Made by a program: the position numbers and the translations under genes. Under the pieces are notes generated by a model. That model made no database searches, had not been told where the DNA came from, and was given only the letters and a program-made list of their open reading frames with translations. Source: CAZYBO01 sp964645205 (GTDB lineage Bacteria > Pseudomonadota > Alphaproteobacteria > Rickettsiales > SXRF01). From it: DNA of 64,000 nucleotides. This document shows positions 56,977 through 64,000 of this stretch, one piece after another; positions within the stretch are counted from its first letter, which is position 1, and each line of letters begins with the position of its first letter. The stretch covers positions 1 through 64,000 of the forward strand of contig CAZYBO010000004.1 in assembly GCA_964645205.1 (NCBI GenBank). The letters are read 5' to 3'.

Positions 56977-57963
56977 ATGGCCGGCTCGTTTACCGCTCTC
57001 GATACCTACCTCACCCCGCTCAAAAAATATTTTGACCAGCCGGGCGTGAGCGAAATATCCATTAACCGCCCGAAAGAAATTTGGGTGGAAGTGGGCGGTG
57101 ACATGAGCCGCTACGACGTGCCCGAACTCGACCTTGAGCATCTTAAATCACTGGGCAGGCTGGTGGCGCAATCCACCGAGCAGAAGATCAGCGAGGAAAT
57201 GCCGCTGCTTTCAGCCACTCTGCCAGAAGGCTATCGTATCCAGGTTGTGTTCCCCCCGGCCTGTGAAGTATCGACCATCGCTATGTCGATCCGCAAACAG
57301 ACCATCATGAGCCTCGATCTCGACCAGTATGAAGCCATCGGTGCGTTCCAAAACACCATCGTAAAAAAGGAAGAAAACCTCGTCGACAAGCGGCTGCGCG
57401 CGCTGCTCAACGCAGGCGCGGTGAAAGATTTCCTGAAGGAAGCCATCCTCGCCAAAAAGAATATCATCATCAGCGGCGGTACCTCCACGGGTAAAACCAC
57501 CTTCTTAAACGCAGCGCTCAAAGTCATTCCGCCCACCGAGCGCATCATCACCTGCGAAGATGCACGCGAAATTATTATCCCGCACATCCCCAACCGCGTG
57601 CACCTCATCGCCTCCAAGGGCGGACAAGGCCGCGCACAAGTCACCATGCAAGATCTCATTGAAGCCTGCCTGCGTTTGCGCCCCGACCGCCTGATGCTCG
57701 GCGAGTTGCGCGGCAAGGAAGCCTTCACCTTTATGCGCGCCGTCAACACCGGCCACCCCGGATCGATCTCCACCCTGCACGCCGACACGCCCGCACTCGC
57801 CATGGAGCAGCTCATCCTCATGATCATGCAGGCCGGTCTTGGCATTAACCGCGAGCAAATAAAAAGCTATGTCGAAAATGTCATTAATGTTATTGTCCAG
57901 CTCAAGCGCGGCGCACGCGGTATGCGCTATGTTTCGGAAGTGTATTTTAAGGAAAGCGATTGA
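56977..57963 (+). CDS. virB11: VirB11 type IV secretion ATPase
   Basis: A 328-residue hexameric ATPase of the VirB11 family, acting at the inner face of the membrane. The N-terminal domain starts LKKYFDQPGVSEISINRPKE. Walker A is ISGGTSTGKTTFLNAAL with Lys173. RPDRLMLGELRGKEAFTFM is the Asp box/Walker B region and NTGHPGSISTLHADTP the His box. All motifs look functional, in contrast with VirB4. It follows virB10 by two bases and is followed by a palindromic repeat before virD4. Confidence 0.95.
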   Translation: MAGSFTALDTYLTPLKKYFDQPGVSEISINRPKEIWVEVGGDMSRYDVPELDLEHLKSLGRLVAQSTEQKISEEMPLLSATLPEGYRIQVVFPPACEVSTIAMSIRKQTIMSLDLDQYEAIGAFQNTIVKKEENLVDKRLRALLNAGAVKDFLKEAILAKKNIIISGGTSTGKTTFLNAALKVIPPTERIITCEDAREIIIPHIPNRVHLIASKGGQGRAQVTMQDLIEACLRLRPDRLMLGELRGKEAFTFMRAVNTGHPGSISTLHADTPALAMEQLILMIMQAGLGINREQIKSYVENVINVIVQLKRGARGMRYVSEVYFKESD

Positions 57964-57965
57964 GT

Positions 57966-58033
57966 AGCGGCCAGCGATCAGCGGCCAGCGATCAGAAAAA
58001 TATTTTTTCCCTGACTGCTGACCGCTGGCCGCT
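57966..58033. repeat. Inverted repeat (AGCGGCCAGCGATCAG type) between virB11 and virD4
   Basis: The left arm is a tandem CGGCCAGCGATCAG x2 (57966-57995) and the right arm is 58011-58033 (CTGACTGCTGACCGCTGGCCGCT), with an AAAAATATTTTTT centre that is also symmetric. It fills almost the whole virB11-virD4 gap and could form a large hairpin in the message. Confidence 0.85.
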
Positions 58034-58047
58034 TGCTCCTCCCCCTT

Positions 58048-59862
58048 ATGGCTGGCATCAAAGAAGCAAATATACGCCGCAGTCTGGCGAACCGGGTCGT
58101 GGTACTGGCTGTTATCGCGGCGTTACTGGTTATTCCCGCTTATATCGGCACCTACGTCACTGTATTATTCTATTACGGCGATACGTATATGTGGGCGTTT
58201 TTATACCCACAGTTGTTATGGAGTTACTTCAAACCCCTGCTCGATTATTGGCTGCAATATTACCAGCAGCTTACACCGGATATGCACCTGAAGCTGATGG
58301 GTGGACCAGCGGGCGGCGCGCTTCTCAGCCTGCTCCTGATTTATACCGCGCGCGCGCCCTTGTTCGATTTCCGACCCTTCAAATATAAAGAGAGCGTTCA
58401 TGGCGATGCGCACTGGGCAACCGACGGGGAAATCCGCAAAGCCAAGCTGCGCGCTAAAAAAGGCCTGCTACTCGGTCGCACCGGCCAAAACAATTATCTC
58501 ATCGCCGACGATTTCCAGCACGTGCTGTTGTTCGCGCCCACCGGCTCGGGCAAGGGTGTGGGCTTCGTAATTCCAAACCTGCTGTTCTGGGAAAATTCGG
58601 TGATCTGCCACGACATTAAAATCGAAAACCATGAACTCACCAGCGGTTTCCGCAGGCGCAAGCTCGGGCAGGAAGTGTTCCTGTGGAACCCCGCCGATCC
58701 CGACGGTATTTCGCATTGCTACAACCCACTCGATTGGATTTCCGAAAAGCCCGGCAAGATGGTCGATGACGTACAGAAAATCTGTAACCTCATCCTTCCC
58801 GAGCAGGAGTTCTGGCAAAATGAAGCGCGCTCGCTCATGCTGGGCGTGATTTTGTACCTAGTCGCCGTACCGGAAAAAGTTACCTCGTTCGGTGAAGTCG
58901 TTCGCACCATGCGCTCCGACGACGTGGTATACAATTTAGCAGTGGTGCTCGATACGATCGGCAAGCGCATTCACCCGGTCGCGTACATGAACATCGCCGC
59001 ATTTCTGCAAAAAGCCGACAAGGAACGCTCGGGCGTTATCTCCACCCTCAACTCCGGTTTGGAACTCTGGGCAAACCCGCTGATCGACGCTACGACGGCG
59101 CGTTCGGATTTCGACCTGCAGATGCTCAAGAAGAAAAAAATATCCGTCTATTGCGGCGTAACTCCCGACAACTTGAAGCGCTTAGAGCCGCTACTTAAAG
59201 TGTTTTATCAACAAGGCACCGACTTCCTCACCCGTAATATGCCGCGCAAAGACGAGCCGTTCGGCGTATTGCTGATGATGGACGAATTTCCGTCGCTGGG
59301 CGAGATGCCGCAATTCCAGACCGGCATCGCCTATTTCCGCGGATACCGCGTAAAGCTGTTTTTGATCGTGCAAGATACGCAGCAATTAAAAGGTATTTAC
59401 GAAGAAGCGGGCATGAATTCGTTCCTGTCCAACTCCTACTATCGCATTACCTTTGCCGCCAACAACATGGAAACCGCAAACCTGATTTCGCAGCTCATCG
59501 GCAATAAAACGGCGCAGCAGCATTCGCACAACAAACCGAAATTCCTCGACATGAACCCCGGTTCGCGCACGATCAACACCTCGGAAGTCCAGCGCGCGCT
59601 GCTTTTGCCACAGGAAGTCATCACCCTGCCTCGCGACGAGCAAATCATCCTCATTGAATCCAGCCCGCCGATCAAAACCAAGAAAATCTTCTATTTCAAA
59701 GACAAATTCTTTACCAAGCGCCTGCTCCCGCAGGAACCGGTTCCCCAACAGGAGCCTTACGACCCGCGCAAGAAAAAAGAAGCCGCCAAACCGCCGGAAC
59801 AGCCAAAAACCGAGGTGGCCGCCGCGCCGGATAAGCCTGCCGAATCAACTACCTCCACCTGA
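58048..59862 (+). CDS. virD4: VirD4-like type IV coupling ATPase
   Basis: The coupling protein that brings substrates to the channel; 604 residues from the ATG at 58048. Three hydrophobic segments lie in the first ~120 residues. Walker A is FAPTGSGKGVGFVIPNLL with Lys169; the following IKIENHELTSGFRR and the Walker B LLMMDEFPSLGEMPQF are typical. The C-terminal tail is Lys/Pro-rich. The bases before the ATG are pyrimidine-rich (CTCCTCCCCC), so no ribosome site is present; a TTG at 58033 also lacks one. The adjacent repeat may have displaced the original site, and coupling to virB11 is possible. Confidence 0.95.
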   Translation: MAGIKEANIRRSLANRVVVLAVIAALLVIPAYIGTYVTVLFYYGDTYMWAFLYPQLLWSYFKPLLDYWLQYYQQLTPDMHLKLMGGPAGGALLSLLLIYTARAPLFDFRPFKYKESVHGDAHWATDGEIRKAKLRAKKGLLLGRTGQNNYLIADDFQHVLLFAPTGSGKGVGFVIPNLLFWENSVICHDIKIENHELTSGFRRRKLGQEVFLWNPADPDGISHCYNPLDWISEKPGKMVDDVQKICNLILPEQEFWQNEARSLMLGVILYLVAVPEKVTSFGEVVRTMRSDDVVYNLAVVLDTIGKRIHPVAYMNIAAFLQKADKERSGVISTLNSGLELWANPLIDATTARSDFDLQMLKKKKISVYCGVTPDNLKRLEPLLKVFYQQGTDFLTRNMPRKDEPFGVLLMMDEFPSLGEMPQFQTGIAYFRGYRVKLFLIVQDTQQLKGIYEEAGMNSFLSNSYYRITFAANNMETANLISQLIGNKTAQQHSHNKPKFLDMNPGSRTINTSEVQRALLLPQEVITLPRDEQIILIESSPPIKTKKIFYFKDKFFTKRLLPQEPVPQQEPYDPRKKKEAAKPPEQPKTEVAAAPDKPAESTTST

Positions 59863-59872
59863 TATTTGTGAA

Positions 59873-59901
59873 TTGACGGGTACGCAGGGCTATATTATAT
59901 A
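59873..59901 (+). promoter_or_regulatory. Promoter upstream of the gene following virD4
   Basis: TTGACG (59873-59878) and TATATA (59896-59901) are 17 bp apart, about 30 bp before the GTG at 59930. It is one of the best matches to the housekeeping consensus in the window. Confidence 0.6.
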
Positions 59902-59929
59902 TTAATGCTCATTAATCATGGAGCATCCC

Positions 59930-60841
59930 GTGCCTGAATCTGTCGCTATATCTTCCCCCCTGCGTGAAGCGCTCGTGGAAATTTACACGGAACATCATCA
60001 GCAAATGACTGCCCATGCCGTTGCCGCACGGAGCGAAGAATCAAAAGAGCAGAGGAGAAAATACCTCGATCAGGCACAAAACCACGCCCAGCGAGCCGCC
60101 GCCGCTAATTTTCTGGTTATGACCTACGATAAAGCAGCTCACATTAAAGACTTGCAGCACAGTGACCAGAATACTGATGAAGCAGGACGCGATGCCCTCA
60201 TGGAAATGGCACAAAGGCTCAGCAAAACCAGATCAGGGAATCCCTTATCACAATTAAGTAAAGATGAAAAAGCCAAGCTGGAATGGTCACTGGTCGACGA
60301 AGTGCAGCCCATACGCGGCCGTGACGAAATTGTCGAACCGTTTGAGGAAGCGCTCAGCCGTCGCAGCGCGGTTAAAAAATTCGCCGCCGCCGGCGCAGCA
60401 CTCCTTGTAGGCGCAGGCTACGGCTTTCACAGGGCAAGTGAAGCAAAAACCGCCGGGCAAGCCATGCCGATAGCGAGCGCAGATTTGGACGAAATGCGCG
60501 CGATTCATGCTCAGGAAACGGCATTGTTGAACCAGCCTACAGCATGGAGCACGGCAAACGTCGAAAACAGCTTGCGGGAATTGGAAACGTTAAGCGAACA
60601 AAAAACAGAGCTTCGCAAGAAAATCATTGGCGAGCGTATGAGGAACAGCCAATCATGGTTTACTGTCGGTACTTTTGGATTTTTAGGATCCATGGCATCT
60701 CTCGTTACCGCGCTTTCCAACTATAAGTGGGGGGATAAGGCGACCATCGAAGCGCTCAAGCCGCAGCTTGACGAAACCGTAAACGCCATTGCAGAGATGG
60801 TCAAAATGTTACCGCCCGAACAATCTGCCTCCCGCGCCTAA
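59930..60841 (+). CDS. Unknown membrane-associated protein downstream of virD4
   Basis: Not recognised. About 303 residues. A helical N-terminal half (HHQQMTAHAVAARSEESKEQ onward, charged) leads to a hydrophobic segment at about 150-165 (FAAAGAALLVGAGYGF). A coiled-coil-like stretch follows (VENSLRELETLSEQKTELRK) and a second hydrophobic segment at about 240-262 (WFTVGTFGFLGSMASLVTAL). The start is GTG at 59930, which has GGAG at good spacing; the ATG at 59918 has none. It has its own promoter and overlaps thiG by four bases on the opposite strand. It could be a secretion accessory or an unrelated gene. Confidence 0.65.
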   Translation: MPESVAISSPLREALVEIYTEHHQQMTAHAVAARSEESKEQRRKYLDQAQNHAQRAAAANFLVMTYDKAAHIKDLQHSDQNTDEAGRDALMEMAQRLSKTRSGNPLSQLSKDEKAKLEWSLVDEVQPIRGRDEIVEPFEEALSRRSAVKKFAAAGAALLVGAGYGFHRASEAKTAGQAMPIASADLDEMRAIHAQETALLNQPTAWSTANVENSLRELETLSEQKTELRKKIIGERMRNSQSWFTVGTFGFLGSMASLVTALSNYKWGDKATIEALKPQLDETVNAIAEMVKMLPPEQSASRA

Positions 60842-61614
60842 CTATTCGCGATCAGCCCTACCACTGGTGAACTCGCCGAGGCCTGCTCACGCTTTTCCAT
60901 CCGCCCGGCGAGGAATGCGCTGCGGCCTGCTTCCACGGCGAGTTTCATCGCATGCGCCATCTGCACCGGATTTTTTGCCGCCGACAACGCCGTGTTCAGC
61001 AGCACACCCGCGCAGCCCAGTTCCATCGCGATGCACGCGTCCGACGCCGTGCCGATACCCGCATCCACCAGCACCGGCACGCTGGATTGCTCCACGATTT
61101 TCCGGATGTTTTGCGGATGCAAAATCCCCAACCCTGAACCAATCGGCGAAGCCAGTGGCATGATCGCTGCACACCCGGCATCTTCCAGTTTTTTAGCCAC
61201 CACCGGATCGTCGTTGGTATAGGCCATGACGGAAAATCCATCCTTCACGAGTAACTTTGCTGCTTCAAGCGTTTGTTCGGGATCTGGGTATAACATATTG
61301 GTATCACCGATAACTTCCAGCTTCACCAACTCCCATCCGCCAAGCTCTCGGGCAAGCCTGAGCGTGCGCACCGCTTCCTGCGCGGTTACGCATCCGGCAC
61401 TGTTGGGCAGGTACGTATAGCGCTCCGGCGGCAACGCTTCCAGCAGGCTCCCCTGCCCTTTTTGCGACAAATCCACACGCCGCAGCGCGACCGTGATAAT
61501 CTCCGCACCGCTGGCTTCCACCGCCGCCTTGGTTTCCTGCAAATCCTTATATTTCCCAGTACCGACTAACAGGCGCGATCGGTATTGCTTACCAGCAAGG
61601 GTAAAAAAATCCAT
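60838..61614 (-). CDS. thiG: Thiazole synthase ThiG
   Basis: ThiG builds the thiazole ring of thiamine from DXP, dehydroglycine and sulfur carried by ThiS. The 258-residue TIM barrel has the imine-forming Lys98 in ELVKLEVIGD and the phosphate-binding ends LPLASPIGSGLGI and VPVLVDAGIGTASDA. It starts directly after the thiS stop, so the two are translated together. No TPP riboswitch fits in the 49 bp upstream of thiS. Confidence 0.97.
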   Translation of the reverse strand: MDFFTLAGKQYRSRLLVGTGKYKDLQETKAAVEASGAEIITVALRRVDLSQKGQGSLLEALPPERYTYLPNSAGCVTAQEAVRTLRLARELGGWELVKLEVIGDTNMLYPDPEQTLEAAKLLVKDGFSVMAYTNDDPVVAKKLEDAGCAAIMPLASPIGSGLGILHPQNIRKIVEQSSVPVLVDAGIGTASDACIAMELGCAGVLLNTALSAAKNPVQMAHAMKLAVEAGRSAFLAGRMEKREQASASSPVVGLIANS

Positions 61615-61815
61615 TCACCCGCCCCCGATAAACTGCACGATTTCGATCTCATCGCCTTCGCATACGGTCACTTCGCCATAGCGTGAACGCGGCACGATCT
61701 CCCGGTTACGCTCAATGGCCACGCGCGTAGCGTTCAACGCAAGCGCCTGCGCCAGCGCCGTCACGCTCAGCGGCGCGGGAAATTCGCGTATTTCACCATT
61801 CACTTTGATCTGCAT
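61615..61815 (-). CDS. thiS: Thiamine sulfur carrier protein ThiS
   Basis: A 66-residue ubiquitin-like carrier. Its C-terminal Gly-Gly is converted to a thiocarboxylate that gives sulfur to ThiG; the protein ends IVQFIGGG, the form seen in many ThiS proteins. ALAQALALNATRVAIERNRE is typical. It is directly upstream of thiG with no gap. It is divergent from aroQ with 49 bp between starts. No thiF-type adenylating enzyme is in the window. Confidence 0.95.
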   Translation of the reverse strand: MQIKVNGEIREFPAPLSVTALAQALALNATRVAIERNREIVPRSRYGEVTVCEGDEIEIVQFIGGG

Positions 61816-61864
61816 AAAAAACCGGTATAGACTGCGCTACCCATTAATTTTGTGAAAGAACACT

Positions 61865-62311
61865 ATGCCCGCCCGCATCCTGCTCGTCAATGGCCCCAAC
61901 CTCAACACGCTCGGCACGCGTGAGCCGGAAATCTACGGCAGCGAGACACTTTCCGACATCGAGGCAAAATGCCAGAAAACCGCGCAATCCCTAGGCCTTA
62001 CGCTCGATTTTATTCAATCTAATCATGAAGGCGAGTTGGTCGATGCCATCCAGGGCGCCGCCAAAGCGCACCAGGGCGTCATCATCAACGCAGGCGCGTA
62101 CACCCACACCTCCATCGCCATCATGGATGCCTTGCTGACACTTAAAATTCCCGTCATCGAAGTGCATATGTCCAATATCTTCCGCCGCGAAGAATTTCGC
62201 CATGAATCCTACGTTTCCAAAGCCGCCAAGGGCGTGATCTGCGGTTTTGGCAGCCACAGCTACCTGCTGGCGCTGGAGGCGATGGCTAAGTTAGTGGACA
62301 GTGGGCGGTAG
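61865..62311 (+). CDS. aroQ: 3-dehydroquinate dehydratase, type II
   Basis: Third enzyme of the shikimate pathway. The 148 residues match type II enzymes. The catalytic Tyr24 is in REPEIYGSETL, the catalytic His is in NAGAYTHTSIAI, and EVHMSNIFRREEFRHESY is the substrate-binding region. The last residues VDSGR come from the adjoining palindromic repeat, so the natural C-terminus has been altered at its very end. GAAAGAAC lies before the ATG. Confidence 0.96.
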   Translation: MPARILLVNGPNLNTLGTREPEIYGSETLSDIEAKCQKTAQSLGLTLDFIQSNHEGELVDAIQGAAKAHQGVIINAGAYTHTSIAIMDALLTLKIPVIEVHMSNIFRREEFRHESYVSKAAKGVICGFGSHSYLLALEAMAKLVDSGR

Positions 62312-62360
62312 ACAGTGAGCAAGAAAACATGATGTCCACCGTCCACCGTCCACCGTCCAC
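62294..62360. repeat. Inverted repeat (GTGGACAGTGG / CCACCGTCCAC type)
   Basis: GTGGACAGTGGGCGGTAGACAGTG (62294-62317) faces four units of GTCCACC (to 62360). It spans the end of aroQ and the start of the next gene, providing the AroQ terminal residues and the first residues of the phosphodiesterase (STVHRPPSTS). Confidence 0.75.
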
Positions 62361-63042
62361 ATCTTACTGGCGCATCGGTCATCGCGGCGCGTGCGGCCAT
62401 GCGCCGGAGAACACGCTCGCTTCCATACGCAAAGCGCTAGAACTCGGCGTACACGGGTTTGAATTCGACATCCAGCTTTCCAAGGATGGCGAACCGGTGG
62501 TCATCCATGACGACACGCTGGAACGCACCACCAACGGTTCCGGCAAAGTATCCGATCACACGCTCGAAGCATTACAGAAACTCGACGCGGGCGGCGGCGA
62601 GCCCATCCCTTCCTTACGCGATGTGCTGGAGTTGGTGGACAAGCGTTGCCGCTTGTTCATTGAACTGAAAGCACCCGACGCCGCCGCGCCCGTGGCGGAA
62701 ATGCTCAGTCACTATGTCGAAAATGTCGGCTGGACGTGGGAACAGCTTTACGTCGTCTCCTTCGACCATCTGCAAATCGCAGCTATGCGCGCCATGCTCC
62801 CCGAAATCCGCACCGGCGCGCTCTTGGTGGGCATCCCCGTGAGTTTGGCGGCGATCGCCACCGAAGCAGGCGCATGGGCGATCAATCCCTGCATCCACCA
62901 CATCAGCCAAGCACTGGTGGACGATGCGCACCACCGCGGATTGAAAGTGCTCACCTGGACAGCGAACAAACCGGAGCATATCGCGAAGGCGAAATCACTC
63001 GGGGTAGACGGTATTTTCAGCGATTTCCCGGAACGGCTGTAA
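62329..63042 (+). CDS. Glycerophosphodiester phosphodiesterase (GDPD) family protein
   Basis: A 237-residue TIM-barrel protein that would split glycerophosphodiesters from phospholipid breakdown into glycerol-3-phosphate and an alcohol. Family motifs: IGHRGACGHAPENT with the catalytic HR and the EN metal ligand, GFEFDIQLSKDGEPVVIHDDT, and HHRGLKVLTWTAN. There is no signal peptide, so it is cytoplasmic (UgpQ-like). The first ~10 residues derive from the repeat; the conserved part begins SYWRIGHRG. The start is the first of two ATGs. aat starts at its stop codon. Confidence 0.92.
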   Translation: MMSTVHRPPSTSYWRIGHRGACGHAPENTLASIRKALELGVHGFEFDIQLSKDGEPVVIHDDTLERTTNGSGKVSDHTLEALQKLDAGGGEPIPSLRDVLELVDKRCRLFIELKAPDAAAPVAEMLSHYVENVGWTWEQLYVVSFDHLQIAAMRAMLPEIRTGALLVGIPVSLAAIATEAGAWAINPCIHHISQALVDDAHHRGLKVLTWTANKPEHIAKAKSLGVDGIFSDFPERL

Positions 63043-63753
63043 TTGGAACCCACACCCGAGCTCCTGCTTGCCGCCTACACGCAAGGCTATTTCCCGATGG
63101 CCGAAAGCCGAGACGCGCAGGAGGTGCGCTGGATGCAACCGGAACTACGCGGCGTCATCCCGCTCGACGATTTTCATGTTCCTCGCAGCCTTGCCAAATT
63201 CATGAAAAAATCTCCCTTTACCTTCACCGCCGACGCCGCGTTTGAAACCGTCATCCGCGCCTGCGCAGAGCGCGACGAAACCTGGATCAACGATAAAATC
63301 GTCGCGCTCTATTGCGAGCTGCATGCGCGCGGCTTCGCACACAGCATCGAATGCTGGAAACCCACTAACTCCCTCCCCCCTTGTGGGGGAGGGTTGGGGA
63401 GAGGGGGAACTATCAACGACCCAGAACGCGGAGACAGCCCCCTCTCCCCGCCCTCTCCCACAAGGGGAGAGGGGAAAGAAGGATCGGGATTTACGCTGGC
63501 CGGCGGATTATACGGCGTGTCCATCGGCGGCGCGTTTTTCGGCGAGAGTATGTTCTCCCGCGAAAGCAACGCCAGCAAATGCGCACTGGTGGAACTCATC
63601 CGCAGGTTGCGCGAAATGGGCTATATGCTGCTCGACGCACAATACACCAACGAGCATTTGACCCAGTTCGGCATTACCGAAATCCCGCACGAAAGTTATA
63701 TGCAGCAGCTCGCAATGGCCTTAAAAGTGCGTATAGCGAACGGCTGGAATTAA
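63043..63753 (+). CDS. aat: Leucyl/phenylalanyl-tRNA-protein transferase with in-frame repeat insertion
   Basis: Aat adds Leu or Phe to proteins with N-terminal Lys or Arg, marking them for ClpAP (N-degron pathway). The N-terminus PTPELLLAAYTQGYFPMAES and the core LAGGLYGVSIGGAFFGESMF are diagnostic. Between Trp105 (HSIECW) and Leu152 lie 46 residues where relatives have only about 4-5; most are encoded by an inverted repeat inserted in frame. The insert sits in a loop before the core strand, so activity may survive. The start is TTG directly after the previous stop, supported by the conserved N-terminus; GGAACGG is the only ribosome-like site. Confidence 0.9.
   Translation: MEPTPELLLAAYTQGYFPMAESRDAQEVRWMQPELRGVIPLDDFHVPRSLAKFMKKSPFTFTADAAFETVIRACAERDETWINDKIVALYCELHARGFAHSIECWKPTNSLPPCGGGLGRGGTINDPERGDSPLSPPSPTRGEGKEGSGFTLAGGLYGVSIGGAFFGESMFSRESNASKCALVELIRRLREMGYMLLDAQYTNEHLTQFGITEIPHESYMQQLAMALKVRIANGWN
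63371..63474. repeat. Inverted repeat inserted within aat
   Basis: Two 37-bp arms, 63371-63407 and 63438-63474, are inverted copies that differ at only a few positions, across a 30-bp spacer. The arms are G- or C-rich (CCCTCCCCCCTTGTGGGGGA). All three forward frames are open through it, which would let it insert without stopping translation. Confidence 0.9.
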
Positions 63754-63805
63754 TGTAATCTATTGTAATATATAATTATATTCATGTATTAACTTTCATC
63801 AAACT

Positions 63806-63838
63806 GTCACAAAAAAGCAGGTATGTTTCGGCTATAAT
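63806..63838 (+). promoter_or_regulatory. Shared secretion-locus box, relaxed copy D
   Basis: CTGTCACAA followed, after 18 rather than six bases, by GCTATAAT. The TATAAT is a perfect -10, 33 bp before the ATG at 63872. The GTCACAA part and its CAAACT-type left flank match copy C. Confidence 0.4.
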
Positions 63839-63871
63839 AAACCTCATCAGCCATACGAGGAGCCAGATTTT

Positions 63872-64000
63872 ATGCCGCTTTTCACCTTCCATACCCCAGT
63901 CAGCGAACAGGATAGCCTGCAAGCCTTGCTGGATGTAGAGACCAAAAACTGGAGCAAGGAAGCAGCCGCAGCCAAACAAAGCGGCGCGGCGTTCGATAAA
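63872..64000 (+). CDS. Unknown protein, N-terminal fragment (cut by window edge)
   Basis: Only 43 codons are in the window, beginning MPLFTFHTPVSEQDSLQALL. The frame is open to the edge. GAGGAG lies before the ATG, and a perfect TATAAT plus a GTCACAA element lie upstream, so it is a real gene start. The visible part is hydrophilic and helical (VETKNWSKEAAAAKQSG). The function is unknown. The upstream element links it tentatively to the secretion genes. Confidence 0.7.
   Translation, partial: MPLFTFHTPVSEQDSLQALLDVETKNWSKEAAAAKQSGAAFDK

Noticed and set aside
61816..61864. Possible TPP riboswitch before thiS
   Set aside because: The 49-bp gap is too short for the aptamer, and no conserved TPP motif is seen.
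63242..63758. Alternative frames through the aat repeat
   Set aside because: They stay open only because the repeat has no stops in any forward frame; the aat frame alone has family motifs on both sides.

Overview
The window reads as a chromosomal stretch of an alphaproteobacterium with about 55-58% G+C. The evidence is the gene order hisS-prfA-prmC-DUF4167 near clpB, the ubiG / lysC / ptsP block, a short alphaproteobacterial NAD kinase next to DUF2336 proteins, a Caulobacter-type cpa/tad operon and a VirB/D4 type IV secretion locus. The order within the class cannot be fixed from this window. Palindromic repeats that have entered coding regions, together with the secretion genes, would suit a lineage near Micavibrionales, Rickettsiales or Rhodospirillales, but that is inference. 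No rRNA, tRNA, CRISPR array, prophage or transposase was seen.

Layout. 1-3.05 kb: str operon on the minus strand (rpsL-rpsG-fusA-tuf, with tuf cut by the window edge). 3.4-8.1 kb: an M23 peptidase, a large membrane protein with a spermidine-synthase-like domain, and a small unknown gene. 8.1-23.7 kb: a long, mostly minus-strand housekeeping run (clpB, a divergent DUF3108 gene, DUF4167, prmC, prfA, hisS, ispG, a RodZ-like protein, ptsP, a nitronate-monooxygenase-like protein, DUF486, lysC, a GNAT acetyltransferase, a TPR methyltransferase). 23.7-31 kb: ubiG, a DUF3592 protein, a nitrilase, aspS, rnd, uvrB. 31-38.7 kb: Tad/Cpa pilus assembly operon (cpaB-C-D-E-F-tadB-tadC) running directly into uvrB. 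38.8-48.6 kb: an unknown gene, typA, cspA, two tandem DUF2336 genes coupled to nadK, scoAB with a second spermidine-synthase-like membrane protein, and ridA. 48.7-60.8 kb: a type IV secretion locus (virB2, an unknown secreted protein, virB4, virB6, virB8, virB9, virB10, virB11, virD4, and an unknown membrane protein). 60.8-64 kb: thiSG, aroQ, a GDPD phosphodiesterase, aat and a partial unknown gene.

The most unusual part is the secretion locus. VirB11 and VirD4 keep intact nucleotide-binding motifs, but the only VirB4 has lost its Walker A glycines and lysine and has His in place of the Walker B Asp, so it looks like a pseudo-ATPase. VirB1, VirB3, VirB5 and a recognisable VirB7 are missing. 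A shared box, GTCACAA-N6-GCTA, lies upstream of the first three genes, and a relaxed copy lies upstream of the last, partial gene of the window. This suggests one regulon.

A second theme is a set of palindromic repeats at gene ends. One is inserted in frame inside aat, one forms the C-terminal tail of IspG, one supplies the last residues of AroQ and the first of the GDPD protein, one separates virB11 from virD4 and leaves virD4 without a normal ribosome binding site, and two more lie between genes. Two genes (hisS and the DUF3592 gene) are clearly more AT-rich than their neighbours and may have been acquired by transfer.
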